The notes: generated by a model from the sequence alone, not told the origin. Shown: positions 9,247 through 18,270, numbered from the stretch's first letter. The stretch: DNA of 64,000 bases from Terriglobia bacterium (GCA_020073145.1 JAIQFS010000005.1:119575-183574), one strand, 5' to 3'. Made by a program: numbers and translations.

Positions 9247-11496
9247 ATGAAGACCAGCAATGCGCTCTGGAAGGCCTCCCTCCAGGGCCGCTTGCCTCAG
9301 CCCCTGGCCGCCGAAATCGACAAGTTCGAAAGCGAAATCCTGCTCAAACAGCAAGGCAAGATGGAGGACAAGGTTTTCGCCGAGACCCGCCTCCGCCGCG
9401 GCTCCTACGGCCAGCGTTACGACAACGGCCAGCGCCACGACGGCAAGGAATCCCGCCAGATCTCCTTTCCCAGCGTTCACACCAAAGGCCCCGGCACCCT
9501 CTGGGATGCGCCCGGCATGCAGCGCATCAAGATTCCGTACGGCGGTTTGAACGCGGCCCAGCTCGAAACCCTGGCCGAACTGTCTGAGGAGTACTCCGAC
9601 GGCATCGCCCACGTCACCACCCGCCAGGACATCCAGCTTCACTTCGTTCACATCGAAGATACCCCCGCGCTCATGCGCCGCCTGGCGGCCGTGGGGATCA
9701 CCACGCGCGAAGCCTGCGGCAACACCGTGCGCAATGTCACCGGCTGCCCCATCGCAGGCGTCTGCCGCACCGAGGCTTTCGACGTGACGCCGTACGCCCA
9801 CGCGATGACGTATTTCCTGCTCGGCCATCCCGACACCCAGAACTTCGGACGCAAGTTCAAAGTCTCGTTCTCCGGCTGCGCCGAGGAGGCCTGCGCCCTC
9901 GCTCACATTCATGACATTGGCGCGGTGGCTGTGGTTCGCGAGGGCAAGCGCGGCTTCGCCTTCTATGTGGGCGGCGGTCTCGGCACCGTGCCCCAGCAGG
10001 CCAAGCTGATGTCCGATTTCGTCCCTGAAGAGGAACTGCTGCCGCTCGCGCAGGCCATCGGCCGCGTCTTCGCCCGCCTCGGTGAGAAGAAGAACCGCAA
10101 CACGGCGCGCCTCAAGTTCGTCATCCAGAAGATCGGCCTCGACGAGTTCAAACGCGTGGTCGCCGAAGAGCGCAGAACCCTGACGCCCGACCCGCGCTGG
10201 ACTGACTACCTCAAGGACGTGGCCGCCTATCGCGAAGAGCCTGGGAAGCCCGCCGGGCTGCTGCAGATTTCCGGTCCGGCCGATGGGGAGTTCGATCGCT
10301 GGCGCCAGACCAACGTGTACCGGCAGAAGCAGTCCGGCTACGCCACCGTCACCGTGACCCTGCCTCTGGGCGACATCACCGCCGACCAACTTCGCGCTCT
10401 GGCCGTCATCGCGCGCAGGTACACCAAGGAGACTTTGCGCTCCACCGTCGAGCAGAACCTGGTGCTGCGTTGGGTCAGTGAGCGCGATCTGCCCGCCCTC
10501 TACGCCGAGTTGAAAGCCGCCGAACTGGCGCTACCCGGCGCCGGCACCATTGTCGACGTGGTCGCGTGCCCCGGCACCGATACCTGCAAGCTCGGCATTT
10601 CTGCCTCACGCGGCCTCGCCGCCGAACTGCGGTCCCGCCTGATGGCCAAGGGCTACGAGCTCGAGGAAGCCATTCGCGGCCTTCACATCAAGATCAGCGG
10701 CTGCTTTAATTCGTGCGGTCAACACCACGTGGCCGATCTGGGCTTCTACGGCGTCAGCCGCAACAAGAACGGCTATACCGTGCCGCACTTCCAGCTCGTG
10801 CTGGGCGGTAAGTGGGAAGAGAATGCCGGCGCGTACGGCCTGGCGATCGGCGCGGTTCCGTCCAAGCGCATCCCCGAGACCGTGGACCGCATCACGTCGC
10901 GCTATCTCGCCGAACGCCAGGCCGCCGAGAGCTTTCACGCCTACGCCAAGCGCATCGGCAAGGCCGCGCTCAAGGCCATGATCGACGACCTCGCCTTCGT
11001 GCCGCCGCACGATTCCGATGCCGGCTACTATGTCGATTGGTCCGACGCTCGCGAATACACCATTGGCGACATCGGCATCGGCGAGTGCGCCGGCGAAGTG
11101 GTGACCCCCATCGAGTTCCAGCTGACCGCGTGCGAGCGCGAAGCGTTCGAAGCCCAGTTGGCCTTGGAAGACGGACAGGTGGCGCAGGCGGCGCATCTCG
11201 CGTACGAGTCCATGCGCAACGCAGCCTTGGCGCTGCTCGGTTGGCGGCTGACTCCGCATGATGGCACGCCCGATGGAATCGTCGCGGCCTTCAAGACCGC
11301 TTTCTACGATACGGAATACTTCTTCGATCCGTTCACCGGAGGCAAGTTCGCGCAATACTATTTCGCCGCGCACGAGCAGCGCCATCAGACCTACGACGCC
11401 GAGCAGGCTCACCGCCTGATCGAGGAAACGCAGTTGTTCATCGAAGCCTCGCACGCTTGCTACGGCCGCCTCAGCGCGCAAAAGGTGGCGGCGTAA
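9247..11496 (+). CDS. Nitrite/sulfite reductase (siroheme, 4Fe-4S) with extra C-terminal domain
   Basis: 749 aa, assimilatory-type six-electron reductase. The siroheme/4Fe-4S ligands are visible as CPGTDTC (C441, C447) and CFNSC (C486, C490). Both half-repeats of the fold are present, with TGCPIAGVC and CSGCAEEAC in the first half. Catalytic homology ends near residue 583; the remaining ~165 residues (starting FVPPHDSD, including YTIGDIGIGECAGE) are an extension with helical, HEPN-like character. No flavoprotein CysJ is nearby, so a ferredoxin donor is plausible. Whether sulfite or nitrite is the substrate cannot be decided from sequence. A small unknown gene follows after 17 nt. Confidence 0.93.
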   Translation: MKTSNALWKASLQGRLPQPLAAEIDKFESEILLKQQGKMEDKVFAETRLRRGSYGQRYDNGQRHDGKESRQISFPSVHTKGPGTLWDAPGMQRIKIPYGGLNAAQLETLAELSEEYSDGIAHVTTRQDIQLHFVHIEDTPALMRRLAAVGITTREACGNTVRNVTGCPIAGVCRTEAFDVTPYAHAMTYFLLGHPDTQNFGRKFKVSFSGCAEEACALAHIHDIGAVAVVREGKRGFAFYVGGGLGTVPQQAKLMSDFVPEEELLPLAQAIGRVFARLGEKKNRNTARLKFVIQKIGLDEFKRVVAEERRTLTPDPRWTDYLKDVAAYREEPGKPAGLLQISGPADGEFDRWRQTNVYRQKQSGYATVTVTLPLGDITADQLRALAVIARRYTKETLRSTVEQNLVLRWVSERDLPALYAELKAAELALPGAGTIVDVVACPGTDTCKLGISASRGLAAELRSRLMAKGYELEEAIRGLHIKISGCFNSCGQHHVADLGFYGVSRNKNGYTVPHFQLVLGGKWEENAGAYGLAIGAVPSKRIPETVDRITSRYLAERQAAESFHAYAKRIGKAALKAMIDDLAFVPPHDSDAGYYVDWSDAREYTIGDIGIGECAGEVVTPIEFQLTACEREAFEAQLALEDGQVAQAAHLAYESMRNAALALLGWRLTPHDGTPDGIVAAFKTAFYDTEYFFDPFTGGKFAQYYFAAHEQRHQTYDAEQAHRLIEETQLFIEASHACYGRLSAQKVAA

Positions 11497-11513
11497 CCGG
11501 CCCCGGCTCACCA

Positions 11514-12050
11514 ATGGACATCCAGCACTTCCGCGTCAAACTCTTCGCCACGCCCGGCAGCCGCCCGCACCTGGGCTCCGCCATTCCGGTGTTTCACCGC
11601 TGGATTCAGGAGAGCCGCGTACCCGAGACCACGATCGACGTTTCCAATTACGACCACGTCCCGAGCGGCCCCGGAATCATTCTGGTCTGCCATGAGGCCA
11701 TCTACGGACTGGATGAGGGGAAGGGAAGACTGGGCCTGGTCTACAATCGGCGCACGGCGCTCGAAGGCACAGTGGAAGATCGCCTGCGGCAAGCCCTCGG
11801 CGCCGCCGAAGCGGCTGCCGCGCTCCTGGAGCAGGAGCCGGAGTTCGCCGGCCAGCTTCGTTTCGACCGCAACTCCTGGGAAGTGGTGGTGAACGATCGC
11901 GCCCTCGCCCCCAACACCGACGCCACCTGGACCGCGCTCGCGCCCGTGATTCAGAAGGTCTTCGACTCCCGGATCGGCGCCGGCGGTTACTCCGTCGAGC
12001 GCAGCCGCGACCCGCGCGACCTGTTCACCGCGACCATATCCGCGGCATAA
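11514..12050 (+). CDS. Conserved-looking hypothetical protein downstream of the reductase
   Basis: 178 aa from the ATG at 11514, 17 nt after the reductase stop and therefore probably co-transcribed. It begins MDIQHFRVKLFATPGS and contains no signal peptide, membrane helix or cofactor motif that I recognise. The codon pattern resembles its neighbours, supporting a real gene. An upstream in-frame start would lie inside the reductase gene and is less likely. Its position suggests a role tied to sulfur or nitrogen assimilation, but this is inference only. Confidence 0.8.
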   Translation: MDIQHFRVKLFATPGSRPHLGSAIPVFHRWIQESRVPETTIDVSNYDHVPSGPGIILVCHEAIYGLDEGKGRLGLVYNRRTALEGTVEDRLRQALGAAEAAAALLEQEPEFAGQLRFDRNSWEVVVNDRALAPNTDATWTALAPVIQKVFDSRIGAGGYSVERSRDPRDLFTATISAA

Positions 12051-12095
12051 GGCCGCCCGCCTTGTGTGGCCCGCCCAAAGCGGTAGCGCCGATTT

Positions 12096-12722
12096 CTAAT
12101 CCCGGTCCAGGTCCGCGCTGACCGAGCGCTCCGCGCACTTGACGCAGGCGAGACCCCGGGCGCGGATTTCATGCGTCGTCTGGTCGCCGCACACCTTGCA
12201 GAAGCGCATGGTCTTAGGGAATGGCCCGACATCGGCCGTGGCCGCCGCCGTCCGCACCCGCAGACCGCCGCCTGATCGAGAGGGCGCGCCCCATCGCTCG
12301 AATGCATCCGTGGCGTGGGAGCGCTCATAGTTCCGCACAAAGGCGGCCATCATCCGATCCGTGACGCCGGTATGATCTTGCATCCAGCCGGCCAGGAATT
12401 CCAGAAACACATCCGCCGCCTCGGCGTCGCCGCCTTCAATCAGCGGCGCGAACAGCTTGAGGCGCCGGCGGGCTGTGTCGTGCTGCTGTTTGTGCCAGCC
12501 GTAGGAGGGATAGGAGACCGACTGCATCAGCCACTCCTCGTGCGAGAAGTGGTCTTCCAGATGAGCGGTCAGCGCCTGTAGGTGCTCCTTGATATCGGCC
12601 GACGGGGCGTGCGCTTCCATCGTCTGCTCGAGTCCTTCGGCGATCTGGAATAGATCCCGGTGCTCGGCATCGATCTGAGCGATGAACACTTCATGCTCCG
12701 GACTCCACGTGAAATGCCGCAT
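12096..12722 (-). CDS. Bacteriohemerythrin with C-terminal zinc-ribbon-like tail
   Basis: 208 aa. Residues 1-130 match hemerythrin: FTWSPEHEVFIAQIDAEH, HLEDHFSHEEWLM, WHKQQHD and WMQDHTGVTD supply the His/Glu/Asp ligands of a non-heme di-iron O2-binding site. The last 40 residues add CKVCGDQTTHEIR and CVKCAER, a paired CxxC zinc-ribbon-like motif not part of the usual domain. Likely function: O2 (or NO) binding or sensing in the cytoplasm. A -10-like TAAAAT (12734-12729) sits 6 nt before the ATG, so the mRNA may be leaderless. Confidence 0.92.
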   Translation of the reverse strand: MRHFTWSPEHEVFIAQIDAEHRDLFQIAEGLEQTMEAHAPSADIKEHLQALTAHLEDHFSHEEWLMQSVSYPSYGWHKQQHDTARRRLKLFAPLIEGGDAEAADVFLEFLAGWMQDHTGVTDRMMAAFVRNYERSHATDAFERWGAPSRSGGGLRVRTAAATADVGPFPKTMRFCKVCGDQTTHEIRARGLACVKCAERSVSADLDRD

Positions 12723-12728
12723 GCCCGT

Positions 12729-12734
12729 ATTTTA
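12729..12734 (-). promoter_or_regulatory. -10-like TAAAAT immediately before the hemerythrin start
   Basis: On the minus strand TAAAAT is separated from ATG (12722) by 6 nt; the expected start of transcription coincides with the start codon. No good -35 and no Shine-Dalgarno are visible. Confidence 0.45.
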
Positions 12735-12792
12735 GCTCAATTTAAGACAAAGAGAGCTCTTTTCTACAGGACCGCCGGGGCCGCCGGTCTGC

Positions 12793-12798
12793 TATCGT
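12793..12798 (+). promoter_or_regulatory. -10-like TATCGT before purH
   Basis: TATCGT ends 8 nt before the purH ATG at 12807. No purine-rich ribosome site is seen in the gap, again suggesting a leaderless or near-leaderless transcript. The -35 region is weak. Confidence 0.35.
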
Positions 12799-12806
12799 GC
12801 CTGTAG

Positions 12807-14336
12807 ATGCCCAAAATCCAGCGTGTTCTCCTCAGTGTCACCGACAAAACCGGCGTCGTCGATTTCGCCCGCGAGCTCCGCGCCCTGGGGGCGGAGCTGA
12901 TCTCCACCGGCGGCACGGCCCGCCTGATTCGCGAGAGCGGCGTGCCTGTCCGCGACGTTTCCGAAGTCACTGCGTTTCCCGAAATGCTCGATGGGCGCGT
13001 CAAGACGCTGCACCCCATGGTGGCCGGCGGCATCCTGGCCATGCGCGGCCGCGCCGAGCACATGCGCGCGCTCGCCGAGCACGCCATCGCCCCCATCGAC
13101 ATGGTGGTGGTCAATCTCTACCGCTTCGAAGAGGCGGCGGCCAAAAGCGGCGCCACCCTCGAAGAGCTGATCGAGAACATCGACATCGGTGGGCCCACCA
13201 TGATCCGCGCGGCCGCCAAGAATTACCAGGATGTTGCCGTGGTGGTTTCACCCGCCGATTACGCGCCGATTCTGGCGGAGCTTCGGGCCGGGCAGAGCGC
13301 GTTGTCGGTGGAGACCACCTGGCGGCTCGCCCAGAAAGCCTTCCGCACCACCGCCGATTACGACACGGCCATCGCGGCGCGGCTCGATCGCGTGGACCAC
13401 TCCGGCCCGCTGCCGCAGGACCTCAGCCTGCGCGCGCCTCGCCTGATGGAACTACGCTACGGCGAGAATCCGCATCAATCGGCGGCGTTGTATGGCAGGC
13501 GCGGCCAGGGCGTCGCGGGCGCCGAGCAGTTGCAGGGCAAGGAGCTTTCCTACAACAACCTGGTGGATCTGGACGCCGCCTGGCAGCTGGCGTGCGAATT
13601 CGCCCAGCCCGCCGCGGCCATCATCAAGCATACCAACCCGTGCGGCTGCGCCGAACAGGCCACGCTCGCCGAGGCCTACCGCAAGGCCTTCGAATGCGAC
13701 CCTGTTTCGGCGTATGGCGGCGTGCTGGCGTTCAACCGGGAAATCGATGAGGAAACCGCGCGCGAGATTGCCAAGACCTTCGTCGAGGCCATCGCGGCGC
13801 CCGGTTATACCGCCGAAGCCCTGGTGGCGCTCGGAGTGAAGAAACAGCTTCGCCTGTTGCGCGTGGCGGCGGGTCTGGATCCGCTGGTGGTGAAGTCGAT
13901 CTCCGGCGGCTTCCTGGTCCAAACCGCCGACCAGGCCCCGTTCGACCGCGCCACTGCCACCGTCAATACGAAACGCGCGCCCACCGAAGGGGAATGGACT
14001 GCCTTGGAATTCGGCTGGAAAGTGGCCAAGCACGTCAAATCGAATGCCATCGTCTACGCGCGCCCGGGCCAAACGGTGGGCGTGGGCGCCGGCCAGATGA
14101 GCCGCGTGGATTCGGTCAAGCTTGGCGCGATGAAAGCCATCCTGCCATTAGCCGGAACCGTGGTGGCGTCCGACGCCTACTTTCCGTTTGCCGACGGCCT
14201 CGAAGAAGCGGTCAAACAAGGCGCGACGGCTTTCATTCAACCCGGCGGATCGATCCGCGACGCCGACGTCATCGCCGCCGCCGATCGTCTCGGTGTCGCT
14301 ATGGTCTTCACCGGCATCCGCCACTTCCGCCACTAG
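12807..14336 (+). CDS. purH: Bifunctional AICAR transformylase / IMP cyclohydrolase
   Basis: 509 aa, standard PurH length. It performs the last two steps of de novo purine synthesis: formyl transfer to AICAR and cyclisation to IMP. The N-terminal methylglyoxal-synthase-like cyclohydrolase domain shows [10 protein letters not shown] and [16 protein letters not shown]; the transformylase domain carries the catalytic KHTNPCG (K274-G280). The end [28 protein letters not shown] is typical. The gene is alone, convergent with a DUF4337 gene. Recognition is secure. Confidence 0.98.
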   Translation: MPKIQRVLLSVTDKTGVVDFARELRALGAELISTGGTARLIRESGVPVRDVSEVTAFPEMLDGRVKTLHPMVAGGILAMRGRAEHMRALAEHAIAPIDMVVVNLYRFEEAAAKSGATLEELIENIDIGGPTMIRAAAKNYQDVAVVVSPADYAPILAELRAGQSALSVETTWRLAQKAFRTTADYDTAIAARLDRVDHSGPLPQDLSLRAPRLMELRYGENPHQSAALYGRRGQGVAGAEQLQGKELSYNNLVDLDAAWQLACEFAQPAAAIIKHTNPCGCAEQATLAEAYRKAFECDPVSAYGGVLAFNREIDEETAREIAKTFVEAIAAPGYTAEALVALGVKKQLRLLRVAAGLDPLVVKSISGGFLVQTADQAPFDRATATVNTKRAPTEGEWTALEFGWKVAKHVKSNAIVYARPGQTVGVGAGQMSRVDSVKLGAMKAILPLAGTVVASDAYFPFADGLEEAVKQGATAFIQPGGSIRDADVIAAADRLGVAMVFTGIRHFRH

Positions 14337-14368
14337 TCCGGGCGGTTCTCCGTGCCGCGCCGCGGCCC

Positions 14369-14896
14369 CTACACCAGCAGCCCCGTCGCTGCGATCACCG
14401 CGCCCGCCACTCCAGCCACCACCCCCATGGCTGGGAACATGCGTTTGCGCGAGATGAAGTACAACGAGCTCAGCACCAGCGCAATTTCCAGAAGCCCCTC
14501 GCCCAGGTCGTAGCGCAGCGCGCGGCGTTCATCCCGCTCGGCCTCGTCCTGCGCCTTTTGGGCTTCCTCGGAAATATCCTTCTGCTGCTTTTCGTACTTG
14601 GTCTTCTGGCCGGCATAGCTCTGGCGCATCCGGTCGGCCGCCGGTCCTTGCGTGCCGATCACCGCCAGCAGGTCTTCCCCCAGTTCCAGGTTGTGATACT
14701 TCACGCGCGTCGACTGGTAGTGTTGCCACGCGTCGTTGGCCGTCGATTTGTCGATGATGGCGGCCGTGTGGGTGCGGTGCGAGGCAATGCTCGCCAGCGC
14801 CAGCAGCACCGCCAGAGCGGCGGCCAGCACCCCCACGCTTTGGCCGGTGGGGTCGATCTCGTGCTCGCTCTCGTGGTGGATCTCCAGTTCAGCCAT
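14369..14896 (-). CDS. DUF4337 membrane protein
   Basis: 175 aa. An acidic N-terminus (ELEIHHESEHEIDPTGQS) is followed by a membrane helix at about 20-40, a charged coiled-coil-prone middle (residues 45-120) and two C-terminal helices (about 128-145 and 152-174). This topology matches the DUF4337 family, whose function is unknown. It is divergent from tadA with a 22-nt shared upstream region containing a consensus TATAAT on this strand (14913-14908). Confidence 0.85.
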   Translation of the reverse strand: MAELEIHHESEHEIDPTGQSVGVLAAALAVLLALASIASHRTHTAAIIDKSTANDAWQHYQSTRVKYHNLELGEDLLAVIGTQGPAADRMRQSYAGQKTKYEKQQKDISEEAQKAQDEAERDERRALRYDLGEGLLEIALVLSSLYFISRKRMFPAMGVVAGVAGAVIAATGLLV

Positions 14897-14906
14897 ATTC
14901 CGTGCC

Positions 14907-14913
14907 TATTATA
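14907..14913. promoter_or_regulatory. Shared, near-palindromic -10 element of a divergent gene pair
   Basis: Only 22 nt separate the DUF4337 ATG (14896, minus) and the tadA GTG (14919, plus). The plus strand reads TATTAT (14907-14912, 6 nt before GTG); the minus strand reads TATAAT (14913-14908, 11 nt before ATG). One symmetric AT-rich element could thus open transcription in both directions, each transcript being leaderless or nearly so. Confidence 0.5.
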
Positions 14914-14918
14914 AGCTA

Positions 14919-15368
14919 GTGGACTCCGAAGAACGTTGCATGCGCGAGGCCCTGCGCCTGGCCCGGGAAGCCGCCGCCGCCGGCGAAGTGCCGGTCGGAG
15001 CCGTGGCGGCGTTGGACGCTGAAATCCTCGGCCGCGGCCGCAACGCCGCCATCGCCCGCAGCGATCCCACCGCCCATGCCGAGATCCTGGCAATCCGCGA
15101 GGCTGCCGGCCGCCTCGGCAATTACCGCCTCGAGGGCGTCACCCTCTACTGCACGCTCGAGCCCTGCGTGATGTGCGCCGGCGCGCTCGTCGCCGCCCGC
15201 GTCGCCCGCCTGGTCTTTGGCGCGCGCGACCTCCGCTTCGGCGGGGTCCGCAGTAAGTTCCAGGTGGCCGATTCCGACGTGCTCAACCATCGCGTCCAGA
15301 TTGTCGAAGGCGTGCTCGCTCCCGAGTGCGTTGACCTGCTCCGCGATTTCTTCGAAGCCCGCCGGTAA
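14919..15368 (+). CDS. tadA: tRNA-specific adenosine deaminase (TadA-like)
   Basis: 149 aa from a GTG at 14919; this start gives MDSEERCMREALRLA, aligning with typical TadA N-termini. An ATG at 14940 is the alternative. The zinc/proton-shuttle motif HAE (53-55) and PCVMC (C83, C86) define the cytidine/adenosine deaminase fold; the MCAGAL and ARV context favours TadA, which converts A34 to inosine in tRNA-Arg(ACG). An annotation as a general nucleoside deaminase is possible. Divergent from the DUF4337 gene. Confidence 0.9.
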   Translation: MDSEERCMREALRLAREAAAAGEVPVGAVAALDAEILGRGRNAAIARSDPTAHAEILAIREAAGRLGNYRLEGVTLYCTLEPCVMCAGALVAARVARLVFGARDLRFGGVRSKFQVADSDVLNHRVQIVEGVLAPECVDLLRDFFEARR

Positions 15369-15413
15369 CCCACCCGCTTGCTACCGGCCTTCCCGCTGCC
15401 GCATGATATTCAC

Positions 15414-16109
15414 ATGAGACCCGTACTTCTCGGCGCCTTGTTGCTCGCTTCCACCTTGTCCGCGGCCCCTACGGACTCCCCGTCCCCGAACCGCGACCTC
15501 ACCGGCTATTGGAACATCCCCTACGTGCCGAACATGGCGCTGGGGCATGAGGAGAGCGTGCCGTACACGCCCGTCGGCCAGGCTGCTTTCAAGAACCATG
15601 ACGCCAAGGACGACCCCACCGGCTTCTGCCTGAAGCCCGGCATGCCGCGCATCATGGGCTCTCCCTACCCGATGCAGATCGTGCAGACGCCGACCCAGGT
15701 CCTGTTCTTGTTCGAATACATGAACCTGTGGCGGGCCATCTATCTCGACGGCCGCCCGCACCACAAGGGCATCGACTCCACCTTCCTGGGCGACTCCATC
15801 GGCCATTGGGAAGGCGACACCCTGGTGATCGACACCACCGCTCTGAACGATCGCAGCTGGCTCGACACCGCCGGCCATCAGCACAGCGACCAGTTGCACG
15901 TCATCGAAAAGCTCCGCCGCACTGGCCCCGCCAGCATCGCCTATGAGCTCACCGTCGACGACCCGGTGATGTACGCCAAGCCCTGGATCTCCAACCGTGT
16001 CTTGACCCCGCTGAAGCCGACCCCCGGCCTCCCCGATCTGCTCGAGTACGAGTGCGGCGAAAACAACAAAGATCTCCAGCACCTGAGGAGCTTTAAGCCG
16101 GCGCAGTGA
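15414..16109 (+). CDS. Secreted hypothetical protein, acidobacterial type
   Basis: 231 aa from ATG 15414. A signal peptide (MRPVLLGALLLASTLSAAP) precedes a mature part with LTGYWNIPYVPNMALG, EGDTLVIDTTALNDRSWLD and HSDQLHVIEKLRR. I recognise this as a frequent uncharacterised exported family in soil Acidobacteria and Proteobacteria, but no catalytic activity is known to me. No cofactor motif is visible. The gene stands alone 45 nt after tadA. Confidence 0.85.
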   Translation: MRPVLLGALLLASTLSAAPTDSPSPNRDLTGYWNIPYVPNMALGHEESVPYTPVGQAAFKNHDAKDDPTGFCLKPGMPRIMGSPYPMQIVQTPTQVLFLFEYMNLWRAIYLDGRPHHKGIDSTFLGDSIGHWEGDTLVIDTTALNDRSWLDTAGHQHSDQLHVIEKLRRTGPASIAYELTVDDPVMYAKPWISNRVLTPLKPTPGLPDLLEYECGENNKDLQHLRSFKPAQ

Positions 16110-16170
16110 GAGCCGGTGCCGCGCTAGTCTGCCGGTTCCAGACCCGCTAGACTCAAGAAGGAGGCTCGCG

Positions 16171-16407
16171 ATGGCTGTGCTTGACTGGTCCCGATGCGCG
16201 GCGGTGGAGAGTGTTCCTGGAAAGGTGAGCGGCGCGTGGGTCTTCCGCGGCACGCGCATGCCCGTGGCGGCGGTCTTCGAGAATCTCGAAGACGGCATGA
16301 GCATCGACGAAATCGTTCGGCTCTATGACGGCCTGACGCGAGAACAGGTCCAATCGGTCCTCGAGTTCGCTGCGAAGAGCCTGGAAGCCCCACAAGTTGC
16401 TCGCTGA
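16171..16407 (+). CDS. DUF433 antitoxin-like protein
   Basis: 78 aa with the DUF433 core: residues GAWVFRGTRMPVAAVFENLE and MSIDEIVRLYDGLTREQVQSV. DUF433 proteins are usually the antitoxin half of a pair whose toxin is a DUF5615 PIN-like nuclease. A strong AAGGAGG lies 7 nt before the ATG. The expected DUF5615 partner starts immediately downstream but is truncated (next entry), so this is now a solitary antitoxin or a decaying pair. Confidence 0.9.
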   Translation: MAVLDWSRCAAVESVPGKVSGAWVFRGTRMPVAAVFENLEDGMSIDEIVRLYDGLTREQVQSVLEFAAKSLEAPQVAR

Positions 16408-16480
16408 TGCTCGTTCTCTTCTACCAAGGCACGCGGATCTGCTTCCTGCAAGTCTGCAGGCCCCATTCTGGCGAAAACCT
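16407..16480 (+). pseudogene. Truncated DUF5615 (PIN-like toxin) 5' remnant
   Basis: The ATG at 16407 shares its first base with the last base of the DUF433 stop codon. The first residues, MLVLFYQGTRICFLQ, resemble the MxxLFDQGTPVPL opening of DUF5615 toxins, but the catalytic Asp of LFDQ is Tyr and homology stops after about 15 residues. Beyond about 16480 the DNA is the antisense 3' end of the next, minus-strand gene. I interpret this as a toxin gene cut off by a rearrangement. Confidence 0.55.
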
Positions 16481-17219
16481 ACTCGCAAAGAGCTGGCGGC
16501 TTCTTCGGGCGCCGACTTGGGTCGCAATCTCCAAGCCGACAGCGTTCGAGGCGAATCGGCCAGTAGAACGAATCGAACCCTCCTTGTACGGCATAGCCCG
16601 GCTCGTCAAGAGGGTAGAAGCCCTGATGAGTAACCCGGACCGTATAGCCTCCGGCGGACAGTCCCTCGAACTGGAACTCACCAACGGAATTGGTTTTTGT
16701 TGAGCGGCAAGCCACGCCTCCCCTGCAAATCAAGGTCACGTCGGCATTCGCCACTGGTGCACCACCCGCGTTCTTGGGTCCCTGGTCTCGCCTAATACTT
16801 CCGTTGAAACCACCGACGGCCAGCAGCCGAAGGTAGTCGATGACTGCATGTTCGCCGCAGAAGCCAGAGACGGCGAGCTCAGTTGAGGGCAGCGATTTCT
16901 GTTCCCTGTCGCCAATCTGGATCGACCTGATGGTAAGCGATACGAAGCCCCCACTTTGCAGTTTGAGGGTGTATCCATCGCCTGGCAGGCCAGAGAAGTG
17001 GAATGAACCACTGTCATCAGATCTGGCCTGGAAGAGCCTCCCGGCTGGGCGTTCTGCGCGCAACTCAGCTAACCCGCCCGAAATACCTACGCCCAGAATA
17101 TTTTGCATTTTGCCTGACAGGGTGGCGGTGCCTTCCTGACCGGCCAACGGCAGCGACAGGAGGCACAAGCTGGCTATTAGGCTTCCGTGTAGGTCCGGGA
17201 CCTGGACCAACCCCGGCAT
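16479..17219 (-). CDS. Secreted carboxypeptidase-regulatory-like (Cna-B-type) domain protein
   Basis: 246 aa. A signal-like segment (residues about 10-27, ending LPLAGQ) is followed by two prealbumin-like modules: residues about 30-100 (GSFHFSGLPGDGYTLKLQSGGF) and about 150-215 (GEFQFEGLSAGGYTVRVTHQGF). Such modules are structural and occur at the N-terminus of Oar-like TonB receptors, one of which lies downstream here. Cysteines are frequent in the second half. The 3' end abuts the truncated DUF5615 remnant. Function unknown, probably cell-envelope associated. Confidence 0.75.
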   Translation of the reverse strand: MPGLVQVPDLHGSLIASLCLLSLPLAGQEGTATLSGKMQNILGVGISGGLAELRAERPAGRLFQARSDDSGSFHFSGLPGDGYTLKLQSGGFVSLTIRSIQIGDREQKSLPSTELAVSGFCGEHAVIDYLRLLAVGGFNGSIRRDQGPKNAGGAPVANADVTLICRGGVACRSTKTNSVGEFQFEGLSAGGYTVRVTHQGFYPLDEPGYAVQGGFDSFYWPIRLERCRLGDCDPSRRPKKPPALCE

Positions 17220-17241
17220 CTTGACTGGGTGTTGACGGCCC

Positions 17242-18270
17242 CTACTGCAACTGCACCAGCCCCTGCGGCTGCCCGTCCGTCGCCGGGGTCGGGGCCAGGT
17301 CTTGCGGGCCGCGCCAGAAGTCGAGATACGCTACCTGGTGCACGCACGCTACCGTGCAGCGGGGGGCGCATTCCTTCACTGTCCGGTACTCGCGACGGAT
17401 GTCTTCCACCGTGTACTCCATCAGCGGCTTGCCGGGATACCCGCGCTGCTGCGAACAGTAGTGCACCAGTCCGTCTTCGCAGATGTAGAGGTACCGCGCG
17501 CCCGCGCGGCAGCGCCACTTGTTCTCAACGCCGTGCGCGATGTTGTCCTGAAAATAGTTGATCTGCGCGTAGCTGTGCTTCTCCATGGCCCGCATCGCCA
17601 TGTAGACTTCGCGCTCGGCCTCGCCCAGCGGCTGCAACTGGCCGTCGCCGTCGTGGATGATCCCCACCGTCGAGGTGAACCCCAGCGCCACCGCCCGCTT
17701 GCCCACCGTCAGCGCGTCGTGCGGATTGTGAATGCCGCCGCCGACCACCGAATTGATATTCACGTGAAACTCGGCGTGCTCCGCCAGCAGCTGCAGCTTC
17801 TTGTCCAGCGTCTTCAGGCTCTTCTTCGAGACCTCGTCCGGCATCGCGTTGTCGATGCTGATCTGCAGGTGCTCCAACCCGGCCCGGTTCAGCCGCCGGA
17901 TCCGGTCCACCGTCAGCAGGTACCCGTTGGTGATCATGCCCGCGATCATCCGCCGCTTGCGAATGTGGGTAATGATCCGGTCCAGCTCCGGATGCAGCAG
18001 CGGTTCGCCGCCGCTGATGGTGATGATGGTGGTGCCGAGATCGGCCAAATGATCCAGCCGCTGGACCATTGTCTCGGTCGGCACCGGCTTCGAATAATCG
18101 TCGTATTCGTTACAGTACGTGCACGCCAGGTTGCACCGCCGAATCGGGATGATGTGCGCCAGGATCGGATGATCGGTCGACACGAGCGCTTTGCTGATCA
18201 TCCGCAGTTCGCGGGCGCGCCGCTGCGCCGCGGATGTGGCCTGCCGGAGACGTCGGGCCCAATGCGCCAT
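17242..18270 (-). CDS. Radical SAM protein with C-terminal Cys cluster (SPASM-like)
   Basis: 342 aa from ATG 18270 (a TTG at 18294 would add 8 residues). The radical SAM motif CNLACTYC sits at about residues 46-53, followed by [11 protein letters not shown]. The C-terminal part carries [17 protein letters not shown] and CAPRCTVAC, consistent with auxiliary iron-sulfur cluster(s). The start was chosen because AAGAG precedes ATG and the TTG lacks a ribosome site. Substrate unknown; relatives act in peptide or lipid modification. It is followed by the secreted protein gene after 22 nt. Confidence 0.9.
   Translation of the reverse strand: MAHWARRLRQATSAAQRRARELRMISKALVSTDHPILAHIIPIRRCNLACTYCNEYDDYSKPVPTETMVQRLDHLADLGTTIITISGGEPLLHPELDRIITHIRKRRMIAGMITNGYLLTVDRIRRLNRAGLEHLQISIDNAMPDEVSKKSLKTLDKKLQLLAEHAEFHVNINSVVGGGIHNPHDALTVGKRAVALGFTSTVGIIHDGDGQLQPLGEAEREVYMAMRAMEKHSYAQINYFQDNIAHGVENKWRCRAGARYLYICEDGLVHYCSQQRGYPGKPLMEYTVEDIRREYRTVKECAPRCTVACVHQVAYLDFWRGPQDLAPTPATDGQPQGLVQLQ

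Noticed and set aside
14340..14368. GC-rich palindromic patch between purH and DUF4337 genes
   Set aside because: Stem is short and there is no T-run; too weak to call a terminator.
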